Shown: in pieces, positions 44,328 to 53,309 of the stretch
Position numbering within the stretch: the stretch's first letter is position 1
How the letters are laid out: every line of letters begins with the position of its first letter
NCBI GenBank assembly: GCA_020634885.1
Contig: JACKAW010000007.1
Location: forward strand, 124,001-188,000
DNA: 64,000 nt
Direction of reading: 5' to 3'
Source of the DNA: Anaerolineales bacterium
GTDB taxonomy: Bacteria > Chloroflexota > Anaerolineae > Anaerolineales > Villigracilaceae
Notes under the pieces: generated by a model
Database searches by the model: none
The model's input: the letters and a program-made list of their open reading frames with translations, nothing else
What the model was told of the DNA's origin: nothing
Made by a program: the position numbers and the translations under genes

Positions 44328-44744
44328 ATGCAGATCACCCGTCAAGCCGACTACGCCGTACGAGCCATTTTACATCTTGCACGCAGCGGTGATGTACGCA
44401 CCGCCACCAGCGCCATTGCGGAAGAACAGAAAATTCCGCCTTCATTTCTTGCAAAGATCATCTCCCAGCTTTCCATTGCCGGGTTACTGCACACATCACG
44501 CGGAGCACGCGGCGGCGTAACGCTTGCGCGTGAGCCGAAAGAAATTACCCTGCTCGAAGTTATCGAAGCCATCGATGGTCCCATTCAACTCAACGAATGC
44601 GTTGGTGATTCAGGCAGCTGCTCGTTCGATGAAGATTGTCCCTTGCGCCCCGTGTGGTGTGAAGCACAGGAAGAACTTGTGGCAAAATTGAAAGGCACCA
44701 ACTTTGCAGATATGGCAGCCAAAGGACAGGCAGCAACAGCGTAA
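44328..44744 (+). CDS. Rrf2-family transcriptional regulator
   Basis: A 138-residue winged-helix regulator related to IscR/NsrR. The N-terminus MQITRQADYAVRAILHLA and RGARGGVTLAREPKEITLLE are diagnostic. It has a cysteine cluster CVGDSGSCSFDEDC (near 95-108), the place where family members bind an Fe-S cluster, so redox, iron or nitric-oxide sensing is likely. No cysteine desulfurase gene is near; regulated targets are unknown. Confidence 0.9.
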   Translation: MQITRQADYAVRAILHLARSGDVRTATSAIAEEQKIPPSFLAKIISQLSIAGLLHTSRGARGGVTLAREPKEITLLEVIEAIDGPIQLNECVGDSGSCSFDEDCPLRPVWCEAQEELVAKLKGTNFADMAAKGQAATA

Positions 44745-44760
44745 CAACAAAAGGAAATCA

Positions 44761-44797
44761 AAGCCTCTCGGCTATAATAGCCGAGAGGCTTTTTTTA
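44761..44797 (+). terminator. Intrinsic terminator of the Rrf2 gene
   Basis: AAGCCTCTCGGCTA pairs with TAGCCGAGAGGCTT and is followed by seven T. Confidence 0.9.
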
Positions 44798-44937
44798 TAC
44801 ATTCTCTGCCGTACCTCCAAACCCAAAAAGTCTATGTCCCTGCATATTTTTTGTATGACCAGCAATAATCTTTAGGGTCTCTCCATGAAAGAGATGTACG
44901 GTAAAAAAATTTATATACATCCTGCAAGGATAGAAAC

Positions 44938-45798
44938 ATGAAAAATAATCGCATTTTCACAACCATCTTCCTACTCGGAATAACCACCCTGGCATGTGCC
45001 GTCCCCGCGCTTCCGTTCGGGAACACATCATCACCCACGCACCTGCCGCTGCCCACACAAGATACAAGGCTGGAAGTGATGGTTGCAGAAACTGTGACAG
45101 CCGCCATTGGGATGACCCAACAAGCGCTTCCGACTCCGACCGAAGTTGCCCCCACCCCCAAACCGACCTCTACACCCGAGCCGACCGCCACCCTCTCCGT
45201 TGAGAGCATGTTGGACAAGAACACAGATGGAACAAGCACCTTCATCGACCTGACCGGCAAATATCAATTAACACTCCCCATGCAATGGCTCGCCTTGCGC
45301 ATCAACTCCCCAGAATACGAAGAGGCGTTACAACTCCCCGAAGCCTCAAATGCCGCCATTCAACGCTCGCTGGAAGTCATCAAAGAACAAGACCCCAATG
45401 TCTTCCGCCTGTTCATGCTTGATATTGCCGAAGAACACGCCGATGAAGGCTTTGTAACCAACATCAACCTCGTTTGGGACCAGCAAATGGAAGCCGATTT
45501 TACGAACGCCGACGATCTGGATACGCTAGCCGAATCACTGCCCGCTTCTCTTGAAAACTCCACGGTGACCAATGCGGCGTTGAAGAATACCAGCAACGAA
45601 ACCCCGTACGGAGTGATCACACTGGAAACATCCGCCACATCGCAAGACGGCACAGATATCCTCATCTACCAAACACTCGCCTTTTTCGACCTGCCAATCG
45701 GCACATTAAACATCACCCTCTCCACCACCGAAAAATGGCATAAGACGGTAAGCCCTTCCTTTGACGAGTTCATTAATTCATTCGTTGTATTGCAATAG
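44938..45798 (+). CDS. Lipoprotein of unknown function with Pro/Thr linker
   Basis: 286 residues: signal peptide with lipobox GITTLACAVP, a linker rich in Pro-Thr-Glu (about 60-85), then a folded domain (about 95-286) starting YQLTLPMQWLALRI. The domain's order resembles PsbP-like lipoprotein domains, by loose impression only. It lies 9 bp before urocanase on the same strand, but common function is not evident. Confidence 0.65.
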   Translation: MKNNRIFTTIFLLGITTLACAVPALPFGNTSSPTHLPLPTQDTRLEVMVAETVTAAIGMTQQALPTPTEVAPTPKPTSTPEPTATLSVESMLDKNTDGTSTFIDLTGKYQLTLPMQWLALRINSPEYEEALQLPEASNAAIQRSLEVIKEQDPNVFRLFMLDIAEEHADEGFVTNINLVWDQQMEADFTNADDLDTLAESLPASLENSTVTNAALKNTSNETPYGVITLETSATSQDGTDILIYQTLAFFDLPIGTLNITLSTTEKWHKTVSPSFDEFINSFVVLQ

Positions 45799-45807
45799 GA
45801 GATTTCA

Positions 45808-47460
45808 ATGACCACACCTCGCATCATCCGTGCCCCGCGCGGAACTGACCTGACCTGCAAGAACTGGCTAAGCGAAGCCGCCTATCGCATGATCCAAAAC
45901 AACCTCGACCCTGAAGTGGCAGAGAAGCCCGAAGACCTCGTCGTGTATGGCGGGCGCGGAAAAGCCGCCCGCACCTGGGAAGCCTTCGACGCCATTCTCG
46001 AATCATTGAAGAACCTTGAAGAAGATGAAACCCTGCTTGTGCAATCGGGCAAGCCGGTGGTGGTCTTCAAAAGCCACAAAGACGCGCCCAAAGTTCTGAT
46101 CGCCAATTCCAACCTTGTGCCGCATTGGGCAACATGGGAGCACTTTGACGAACTCGCCAAAAAGGGACTCATCATGTACGGGCAGATGACCGCCGGTTCG
46201 TGGATCTACATCGGCACGCAGGGCATTTTGCAAGGGACGTATGAAACCTTCGGCGCACTTGCCAAACTTAAAGGCTGGGGCTCGCTCAAAGGGAAGTTCG
46301 TGCTCACAGCGGGGCTGGGCGGCATGGGCGGCGCCCAACCGCTTTCCATCACCATGAACGAAGGCGTGGGACTCATCGTTGAAGTAGACCCCGAACGTGC
46401 CGAACGCCGCCGTGCTATTGGCTATGTGGATATGGTTGTGGACAACCTCGAAGAAGCCATGACGCTGGTCGAAGAGAACGTTAAAAGCGGCACACCCAAA
46501 TCCATTGGGCTGATCGGCAACGCCGCAGACGTGTACGACGAACTCTCACAGCGTGGAATCGTTCCCGATGTGGTAACAGACCAAACGTCGGCGCATGAGG
46601 CGTTGTTCTATGTCCCCTCGGGGTTGAGCATTACGGCGGCAAATCAATTACGCGAAACAGACCCTGAAAAATATAAAGCCATGTCGATGGACTCAATGGC
46701 GAAGCATGTGAAAGCCATGCTCGCCTTTCAACGCGCCGGAGCCGAAGTGTTTGACTATGGCAACAACCTGCGCCAGCAAGCCTTCAACCACGGCGTGACA
46801 GATGCCTTTGAGTTTCCGGGCTTTGTGCCGGCATACATCCGCCCGTTGTTCTGCGAAGGCAAGGGACCGTTCCGCTGGGTGGCGCTCTCTGGCGACAAGG
46901 AAGATATTTACACAACCGACAAAGCCATCATGGAGTTGTTCCCCGAAGATGAGCACCTGCATCGCTGGCTAAAGATGGCGCGTGAAAAAGTTCCGTTCCA
47001 GGGCTTGCCCTCGCGCATTTGCTGGCTTGGGTACGGCGAGCGCGTGAAGGCTGGCTTGATGTTTAACGAACTCGTCGCAAGCGGAAAAGTAAAAGCGCCC
47101 ATCGTGATCGGACGCGACCACTTGGATAGCGGCTCGGTCGCCTCACCCAACCGCGAGACCGAAGCGATGAAAGACGGCTCAGACGCGATCTCAGACTGGG
47201 CGATCCTCAATGCCATGATCAACGCCGTGGGCGGCGCCACATGGGTCTCGTTCCATCATGGCGGCGGCGTCGGCATGGGATATAGCCAACACGCCGGTCA
47301 GGTCATCGTCGCAGACGGCACCCCCGAAGCCGCCGCGCGTTTGGAAAGAGTCCTGACCACCGACCCGGGTATGGGCGTTGTGCGCCACGCCGATGCCGGT
47401 TATGAGATCGCCATCGAAGCGGCAAAACGTCACGGCATAAAAATGCCGATGTTAAAATAA
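45808..47460 (+). CDS. hutU: Urocanate hydratase
   Basis: Second enzyme of histidine degradation, converting urocanate to imidazolone propionate with tightly bound NAD. 550 residues. It contains LVVYGGRGKAARTW near the start, the NAD-binding LTAGLGGMGGAQPLS, and RICWLGYGERVKAG with the conserved Cys. It also has VIGRDHLDSGSVASPNRETE and SFHHGGGVGMGYSQHAG. GGAG precedes ATG 45808. Other hut genes are not in the window. Confidence 0.96.
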   Translation: MTTPRIIRAPRGTDLTCKNWLSEAAYRMIQNNLDPEVAEKPEDLVVYGGRGKAARTWEAFDAILESLKNLEEDETLLVQSGKPVVVFKSHKDAPKVLIANSNLVPHWATWEHFDELAKKGLIMYGQMTAGSWIYIGTQGILQGTYETFGALAKLKGWGSLKGKFVLTAGLGGMGGAQPLSITMNEGVGLIVEVDPERAERRRAIGYVDMVVDNLEEAMTLVEENVKSGTPKSIGLIGNAADVYDELSQRGIVPDVVTDQTSAHEALFYVPSGLSITAANQLRETDPEKYKAMSMDSMAKHVKAMLAFQRAGAEVFDYGNNLRQQAFNHGVTDAFEFPGFVPAYIRPLFCEGKGPFRWVALSGDKEDIYTTDKAIMELFPEDEHLHRWLKMAREKVPFQGLPSRICWLGYGERVKAGLMFNELVASGKVKAPIVIGRDHLDSGSVASPNRETEAMKDGSDAISDWAILNAMINAVGGATWVSFHHGGGVGMGYSQHAGQVIVADGTPEAAARLERVLTTDPGMGVVRHADAGYEIAIEAAKRHGIKMPMLK

Positions 47461-47466
47461 GTTCTT

Positions 47467-47547
47467 ATTTGTACACGGATTCGACGGATCGATGGGATAA
47501 AAAGATTCCGTGAATTCCGTGAATTCCGTGTTATCCGTGTACAAATG
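47467..47547. repeat. Inverted repeat with nonamer tract between hutU and phosphodiesterase
   Basis: ATTTGTACACGGAT (47467) pairs with ATCCGTGTACAAAT (47534-47547). The interior has TTCCGTGAA repeated in tandem. Confidence 0.65.
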
Positions 47548-47564
47548 CACTTTGGAGAAATTCC

Positions 47565-48641
47565 CTGAAACGCCTTACTCTCATTTTTCTTGTTCTGCTT
47601 CTTTCCGGCTGTGGAACCGCCCCAAACATTTGGGGCAGTTCCCTGCCGCCAGTTCCTTCACCCACGGCATACGTTGCGCCAAGTGAAATCCCAACACAAT
47701 CACCGTTCTCGCCTACACCCGAAGCCACCACCACCTTCATCCCCAGCATCACGCCCACCTTCACGCCAGAACCGACATTCACGCCCAGCCCAACACCCCT
47801 GCCCTCCAAAGCGGATATTAAACGGGTCATCATCATCAGCTACGATGGGTTGCGCCCCGACGCAATAGACCTTGCCCCCATGCCCAACCTCATCACCCTG
47901 CGCGAAGGCGGCTCTCATGCCTCACTCACCGCAAGAACCATAGACTACCCCGCCACCTCACCCAGCCACGCCTCCATGCTCACCGGCGTCTGCATGGAAG
48001 ACCACGGCGTGATCTACAACAAGTTCTTCATGTACATGGGTTACGCAAAAGGACCCGATGTCTTTGAGCTTGCACACAACGCCGGAATGCGCACCGTGAT
48101 GATCGTCAGCAAAGACAAACTGCGCCAAATGGCAGAACCCGAAACCACCGACGTGTTCGAGATCGCCTACGGCGAACCCGCCATTCAACGCGCCGTCCTG
48201 CCGCAGCTTGAAACCGACTTTCAACTCATGTTCATCCATTTTGCCGGAGCCGATAATCGCGGACACAAATACGACTGGATGTCCGGCGAGTACTTCAAAG
48301 TCCTGCGCGAAGGCGATGCCGTGCTCGGCGAGATCATCAACACCCTCAAAGCCAACGGCAAATTTGACAGCACCCTCTTCATCATCACGTCAGACCACGG
48401 CGGGCATGATGGCAACCACATCGGCACGATCATCGAAGACTACCGCATCACCTGGATCACCTACGGACCCGGCGTACTCCCGCAGGAAATAGAACTGCAA
48501 ATTTACACCTTCGACACCGGACCCACCGCCGCCTACGCCCTTGGTCTGCCCATGCAAGAAGAATGGGATGGCATCCCCGTTTACAAAATATTTGGCGAAC
48601 CTCAACTAGAGATCCATGAAAAATATCCCTGTAAAACCTAA
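47565..48641 (+). CDS. Lipoprotein phosphodiesterase/pyrophosphatase, copy 1 (apparent CTG start)
   Basis: Alkaline-phosphatase superfamily enzyme (type I phosphodiesterase/nucleotide pyrophosphatase). The open frame needs an unusual CTG at 47565, preceded by TTTGGAG eight bases upstream, to give the perfect lipoprotein signal KRLTLIFLVLLLSGCG. No ATG, GTG or TTG fits; GTG at 47850 would delete the signal and first metal motif. A PT-rich linker follows. Then ISYDGLRPDAI (metal Asp), ATSPSHASMLTG (Thr nucleophile position), FAGADNRGHKYD and SDHGGHDGNH. 358 residues. A paralogue follows with 26-bp overlap. Confidence 0.8.
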   Translation: MKRLTLIFLVLLLSGCGTAPNIWGSSLPPVPSPTAYVAPSEIPTQSPFSPTPEATTTFIPSITPTFTPEPTFTPSPTPLPSKADIKRVIIISYDGLRPDAIDLAPMPNLITLREGGSHASLTARTIDYPATSPSHASMLTGVCMEDHGVIYNKFFMYMGYAKGPDVFELAHNAGMRTVMIVSKDKLRQMAEPETTDVFEIAYGEPAIQRAVLPQLETDFQLMFIHFAGADNRGHKYDWMSGEYFKVLREGDAVLGEIINTLKANGKFDSTLFIITSDHGGHDGNHIGTIIEDYRITWITYGPGVLPQEIELQIYTFDTGPTAAYALGLPMQEEWDGIPVYKIFGEPQLEIHEKYPCKT

Positions 48642-49731
48642 AACATTTTTGACGACATCCCCCTCCCTGCCTCGTCTACCCGCAGCCTTGCTCCTGCTCT
48701 CGATCCTTCTTCAAGGCTGTTTGCCTGCTTCCGCCTCCCCCGTGCAGACGGCTGTTCTGCCGCTGCCCACACCGACAGCCACGCTGGAAGTGATCCTCCC
48801 CGCGCTGGAAGAAACAGCGCCACCCCCCGAAAGTATCGCCCCGCAGCCCATCTCGCGCGTCCTGATCGTCACCTTTGACGGAATGCGTCCCGAAGCCATC
48901 GAAACCGCCGAAATGACCAACGTGATCGCGCTCATGCAAAGTGGAGCCTACACCATGAGCGCGCAGACCATTATGCCCAGCAACACCCTGCCTGCTCATG
49001 CCGCCATGGTCACTGGCACCTGCCCCGCAAAGAACGCCGTGCGCTGGAATGAATACGTCCCCCAAAACGGCTTCGCCCTCGGCACCGACATCTTCGACCT
49101 CGCCCACGCCGTCGGCTTGCGCACCGGCATCGTCACCGGCAAACTCAAACTACGTCAACTCACCGAACCCACCAGCACAGACTTCTTCGGCTTTGTTGAT
49201 AATACCGATGAAGACAAAGACCGCATCACCCTCGAGAACCTGGCGGTGGATGAACTCAAAAAAGGCTTTGGGCTTGCGCTTATCCACTTTCCTGATGGCG
49301 ACGTGGTAGGGCATAAATACGGATGGCTTTCCAAACAACAGCTTGCCGCCTACAAAAAAAATGATAACGACCTGGGGCTGCTCATAAAAGCCCTCAAGAA
49401 CAGCGGCTACTACGACGGAACCCTCTTCATCATCACTTCTGACCACGGCGGCAGAAACGAAGACCCCAAACACGGCGAAAACACCCCAGAGATCATGACC
49501 ATCCCCTGGATCATCAGCGGACCGCAAGTCGCCCCCGGTGAGATCCAATCCCCCGTCTATATCATAGATACCGCCCCCACTGTGGCTTTCGCACTCGGCT
49601 TACCCTTCCAAGCCGATTGGGACGGCGCCCCCGTCTATGAAGCCTTTGGTCTGCCCGCCGATACCCTTCGCGCAGAAGGCTGCCCCAGAGTAACGCCTGA
49701 GCTTCACACAACAACCTACGACAGCCCGTAA
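48616..49731 (+). CDS. Lipoprotein phosphodiesterase/pyrophosphatase, copy 2
   Basis: 371-residue paralogue of the upstream gene, overlapping it by 26 bp. The signal peptide ends LLLLSILLQGCLPAS (lipobox). The metal and nucleophile motifs are VTFDGMRPEAI, SNTLPAHAAMVTG, FPDGDVVGHKYG and SDHGGRNEDPKHG. Both copies should act on phosphodiesters or nucleotides outside the membrane. Tandem duplication with divergence of the active-site flanks suggests different substrates. Confidence 0.88.
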   Translation: MKNIPVKPKTFLTTSPSLPRLPAALLLLSILLQGCLPASASPVQTAVLPLPTPTATLEVILPALEETAPPPESIAPQPISRVLIVTFDGMRPEAIETAEMTNVIALMQSGAYTMSAQTIMPSNTLPAHAAMVTGTCPAKNAVRWNEYVPQNGFALGTDIFDLAHAVGLRTGIVTGKLKLRQLTEPTSTDFFGFVDNTDEDKDRITLENLAVDELKKGFGLALIHFPDGDVVGHKYGWLSKQQLAAYKKNDNDLGLLIKALKNSGYYDGTLFIITSDHGGRNEDPKHGENTPEIMTIPWIISGPQVAPGEIQSPVYIIDTAPTVAFALGLPFQADWDGAPVYEAFGLPADTLRAEGCPRVTPELHTTTYDSP

Positions 49732-49745
49732 AAAGGAAAACTCAC

Positions 49746-50915
49746 ATGACCCAAACCTACGATGCCATTGTCATTGGAGCCGGTGTGATGGGCGCAAGCA
49801 TCGCCTTTCACCTCGCCGAACGCGGACTGAAAACCGCCATTCTTGAACGCACGGTCAGCGCGGCTGGTGCAACCGGTCACTCCAGCGGGCTTGTGCGTAT
49901 GCACTACGATCTCGCCGCCGAATCTCATTTGACCTTTGCCAGTTACAAAAACTATTTCAACGTATGGAAAGAACGTGTGGGTGGTGAGTGCGGCTTTCAA
50001 CAAACCGGCTTTTTGCAAATTGCCAAACGCGAGCACGAAGACAAACTGCGCGGCAATGTTGCCAACCAACAAAAGATCGGCATCAACACCTCGGTCATTT
50101 CGGTGGATGAAGTGCAGCGGCTCTTCCCCGACCTGCAAACGGATCACTTCGACTTTGCCGCCTACGAACCCGATTCTGGCTATGCCGATGCCACGTTGAC
50201 CACCAATGCCTTTCTTGAGTCTGCCAAACGCAATGGTGCGGCGCTCATCCAAAACTGCGAGGTGACTGGCATCTCTCAAAGTGGCGGAAACGTGACCGGT
50301 GTAACAACGACCAAAGGCGACTTCTCAGCCCCAATCGTTGTCAATGCGGCGGGACCGTGGGCAAAGCATGTCGGTGCGCTAGCAGGTATCGATATTCCAC
50401 TTGTCACATGGACGCACGATGTCGCCTTCCTGCACCGCCCGCCCACGCTGGGGAAATTCCCGGCGGTGATCGATGATGTGATCAACTGCTATTTTCGTCC
50501 TGAGGGGTCTGCGCTCATTTTGGCGGCAGGTGAAGATGAAAGCCTGCGAGGCGAAGCGCCCGATGCCGAAGATCAAACGCCCACACCGACCTTCCTCGAT
50601 AAACTCATCGATGCGATGGTGCAGCGCATTCCGAAGATCGAAGAGAGCGGCTTGCATTCCATTCATGTGGGGCGCGATGGCATCACCCCCGATCAACGCG
50701 CCATTTACAGCGGAACCGAACTGGGCGGTTTTTATCTCGCTTGCGGCTTAAGCGGCACTGGTTTCAAGACATCGCCCGCCGCCGGTGCCAGTATGGTGGA
50801 ATTGATCTTGGATGGGAACCCAAAGACCGTAGACATCAACCCATTTCGATTTAGCCGTTTCGCCGAAGGGAATTTATTGGAAGGCGAATATGGGTATGGT
50901 CATATTTGGAAATGA
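49746..50915 (+). CDS. FAD-dependent oxidoreductase (DAO / sarcosine oxidase-like)
   Basis: 389-residue flavoenzyme of the D-amino-acid oxidase family. FAD-binding DAIVIGAGVMGASIAFHLAE lies at the N-terminus, followed by the Glu ending beta-2 (AILE). SSGLVRMHYD and the C-terminal GRDGITPDQRAIY and GLSGTGFKTSPAAG segments match sarcosine/dimethylglycine oxidase beta-type proteins. Substrate is probably a small amine or amino acid. It ends four bases before the tandem GNAT gene, so the two are co-transcribed. Confidence 0.85.
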   Translation: MTQTYDAIVIGAGVMGASIAFHLAERGLKTAILERTVSAAGATGHSSGLVRMHYDLAAESHLTFASYKNYFNVWKERVGGECGFQQTGFLQIAKREHEDKLRGNVANQQKIGINTSVISVDEVQRLFPDLQTDHFDFAAYEPDSGYADATLTTNAFLESAKRNGAALIQNCEVTGISQSGGNVTGVTTTKGDFSAPIVVNAAGPWAKHVGALAGIDIPLVTWTHDVAFLHRPPTLGKFPAVIDDVINCYFRPEGSALILAAGEDESLRGEAPDAEDQTPTPTFLDKLIDAMVQRIPKIEESGLHSIHVGRDGITPDQRAIYSGTELGGFYLACGLSGTGFKTSPAAGASMVELILDGNPKTVDINPFRFSRFAEGNLLEGEYGYGHIWK

Positions 50916-50918
50916 AAC

Positions 50919-51824
50919 ATGACCATCACCTACCGTCGTGCCACTCTTGAAGATAATTTCACTTCGTTCAACATCTGCCGTGCCGCGCTCGAAGATTTTA
51001 GCAAACGCACTGGCGTGCAAGCCATCACCGGCGCCAACGACCCCGAAACCCGTGAGAAATTATGGGAAACCCGCAAACCGTTTTGGGATCATCTCGCCAG
51101 CACCAGCGACAATTTTTGGATCGCAGAAAAAGATGGCGAAGCCATTGGCTACGCTCGCAGCATTTTACGCGGCAACCATCGCGAGCTGACCGAGTTCTTT
51201 GTCTTGCCGGGCAGTCAATCTGCGGGCGTCGGCAGGGAGTTGATCCAACGCGCCTTTCCTAACGATGTGCCGCATCGCACCATCATCGCCACGCCCGATA
51301 TCCGCGCCCAGGCTCGTTATCTTAAGTCTGGCGTGTATCCCTTCATGACCGAATTTTATTTTGAGCGCACGCCCGAAGCGCAGGAAATGGAAACGGATCT
51401 GGTCATCGAATTGGCAGACGCTTCGCCCGCCTCTCTCGAAGACTTGAGCCGAATCGACCTTTCGATCCTTGGCTTCCGCCGTGACGTGGACCACCAATTT
51501 CTAACCAGCAATCGCAGCCTATACTTCTACAAACGCAACGGACAGATGATCGGCTACGGTTATATAGAAAAAGATTTTTACGGTCCGTTTGCGTTGCTTG
51601 AAAAAGAGGACTTTCCTGCCGTGCTTGCTCATGCTGAAAATGAAGCATATAAAATGGGCGCAAGTGCTATTGGGTTTGAAGTACCCACCATCAACTCCAG
51701 TGCCATTGGTCCCCTGCTCAAACGCGGATACCGCCTTGAAGGCTTCCTTGGTTCGATCATGTCTGAAAAGCCGTTTGGAAAATTTGAGAACTACCTGCTC
51801 ACCAGTCCGCCCTATATTTTGTAA
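50919..51824 (+). CDS. Tandem GNAT acetyltransferase
   Basis: 301 residues with two GNAT-like halves. The first (1-150) has IGYARSILRGNHRELTEFFV and PGSQSAGVGRELIQRAF, the acetyl-CoA loop pattern Q/R-x-x-G-x-G/A. The second (about 160-301) is shorter and lacks a clear acetyl-CoA loop, so it may only assist. Substrate unknown. It is encoded four bases after the oxidoreductase. Confidence 0.8.
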   Translation: MTITYRRATLEDNFTSFNICRAALEDFSKRTGVQAITGANDPETREKLWETRKPFWDHLASTSDNFWIAEKDGEAIGYARSILRGNHRELTEFFVLPGSQSAGVGRELIQRAFPNDVPHRTIIATPDIRAQARYLKSGVYPFMTEFYFERTPEAQEMETDLVIELADASPASLEDLSRIDLSILGFRRDVDHQFLTSNRSLYFYKRNGQMIGYGYIEKDFYGPFALLEKEDFPAVLAHAENEAYKMGASAIGFEVPTINSSAIGPLLKRGYRLEGFLGSIMSEKPFGKFENYLLTSPPYIL

Positions 51825-51829
51825 ACAAA

Positions 51830-51940
51830 GAAAAAATTTACCACAAAGAGCACACGCGCGCCTGTTGCACGGTGCAGGCAAAGAGCACGAAGGAGAACTT
51901 AAAACCTTTGTGTCCTTCGTGCCCTTTGTGTTTAAGTCTT
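51830..51940. repeat. Octamer-like CACAAAG/CTTTGTG low-complexity element
   Basis: ACCACAAAGAGCAC at the left and CTTTGTGTCCTTCGTG near 51906 form an imperfect inverted repeat between convergent genes. No gene is seen here. Confidence 0.45.
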
Positions 51941-53265
51941 TAAGAGGGGAACAACTTCTCGAACACTTCAGGGCAATACTTCTGCACCATCTCGCTTGAA
52001 ATCCCATTCTCTTTGCAGATCTCCGCATAAAAATCCACAGACGGGCGTCTGATTCTCTTCTGCGTATCAATATCCAAGCCCCACAGACCGAAGCGCTGAG
52101 TCCAGCCGCGCTCCCATTCAAAGTTATCCACCAATGACCAGTGGAAGTATCCCTTCACGGGCCAATTAAAATTAACCGTCCGCCAGACCTGATGCAAATG
52201 CTGTGCCAAATAACGCGGACGCATATGGTCGTCATAATCTTCCACGCCGTTCTCGGTGATGATGATGGGCAGGTTCGGGTAGGTCCGCACGATCCATTTG
52301 ACCGAGTCGTAGATCCCTTCTGGAATATTTGCCAGGAAATTCGTATCGCTCATATCGGCATTCTTTGGGTAGCCGCTGTTCGAAAACATCTCACCAGCTT
52401 TGGCAAGATCGAACCAGACCGTATCCACCGAGTAATAGTTCAAGCCGAGATAATCCTGCGTACCTTTGGCTTCTGGAATGTTGAAACTGCCCAATGGGGT
52501 TTTCATGACACCGGTTGAAATGCCGGTTGGGAAGCCCATGTTGACTCCCTCATAGCGGATATTGCGCATCAGCCGGTCTAACGGATTCCAACCCGTGCGC
52601 GGCACCATCGGGCGGAAGTGCAAGGCATAGCCAACACGAGATTCCGGCTGCAATTCATGAATGGCGCGATACGCAGCGGCATGTCCGCGCAGCATGTTGG
52701 CAAGCACCTGCATTGCGAGTTTGAGATCCTTTTTTCCAGGCGGGAAGGCTCCCACGGCGTAACCGCTTAAGGCATATACATTCGGCTCATTGATCGTCAC
52801 CCACAGGTTGGTGTATTCCTTCAATGAATCCACCATCTTGCGGACGTACTTCTCAAACAGCGGCACGATCTCTGCGCTTTCCCACGCGCCGCGCTCCGTG
52901 ACCCACAACGGTTCAGTGAAATGATGCAGCGTCACCAAAGCTGTCATGTTGCGTTCCCGCAATCCGCGCAGCATGAGGCGGTATTTTTCAATCGCTTCTT
53001 CATCCCATTTATCGGGCGTCGGCTGCACACGGCTCCATTCAATCGACAAGCGATGCGCGTTCTGTCCGGCTTCGGCAGCGCGGTCAAAATCCTCGCGCCA
53101 GCGTCCGCCCCACCAATCGGCAGCCAGCCCAGATTTATGCGCCGTGTGACCTTCTTCTTCCCACGCATGCCAGTTGTTGTTGGTGTTGTTGCCCTCCACC
53201 TGATGCGACGCCGTCGCCGTCCCCCATAAAAATCCTTTTGGAAAATGATATGTTCCTTGAGGCAT
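51940..53265 (-). CDS. Beta-glucosidase (GH1)
   Basis: Glycoside hydrolase family 1 retaining enzyme, 441 residues. Motifs: FLWGTATASHQVEG near residue 12, acid/base Glu160 in VTINEPN, and nucleophile Glu338 in ITENG. FHWSLVDNFEWERGWTQRFGL closes the active site. No signal peptide, so cytoplasmic hydrolysis of imported disaccharides or glycosides is expected. Exact sugar specificity cannot be read. Confidence 0.94.
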   Translation of the reverse strand: MPQGTYHFPKGFLWGTATASHQVEGNNTNNNWHAWEEEGHTAHKSGLAADWWGGRWREDFDRAAEAGQNAHRLSIEWSRVQPTPDKWDEEAIEKYRLMLRGLRERNMTALVTLHHFTEPLWVTERGAWESAEIVPLFEKYVRKMVDSLKEYTNLWVTINEPNVYALSGYAVGAFPPGKKDLKLAMQVLANMLRGHAAAYRAIHELQPESRVGYALHFRPMVPRTGWNPLDRLMRNIRYEGVNMGFPTGISTGVMKTPLGSFNIPEAKGTQDYLGLNYYSVDTVWFDLAKAGEMFSNSGYPKNADMSDTNFLANIPEGIYDSVKWIVRTYPNLPIIITENGVEDYDDHMRPRYLAQHLHQVWRTVNFNWPVKGYFHWSLVDNFEWERGWTQRFGLWGLDIDTQKRIRRPSVDFYAEICKENGISSEMVQKYCPEVFEKLFPS

Positions 53266-53282
53266 GATGTTTCTCCGTTTAT

Positions 53283-53309
53283 GTAGGGGCGGGGTGACCC
53301 CGCCCTTAC
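53283..53309. repeat. GTAGGGGCGGGG palindrome
   Basis: GTAGGGGCGGGG and CCCCGCCCTTAC pair around TGA with one mismatch. It overlaps the stop of the rRNA methyltransferase gene. Confidence 0.6.
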
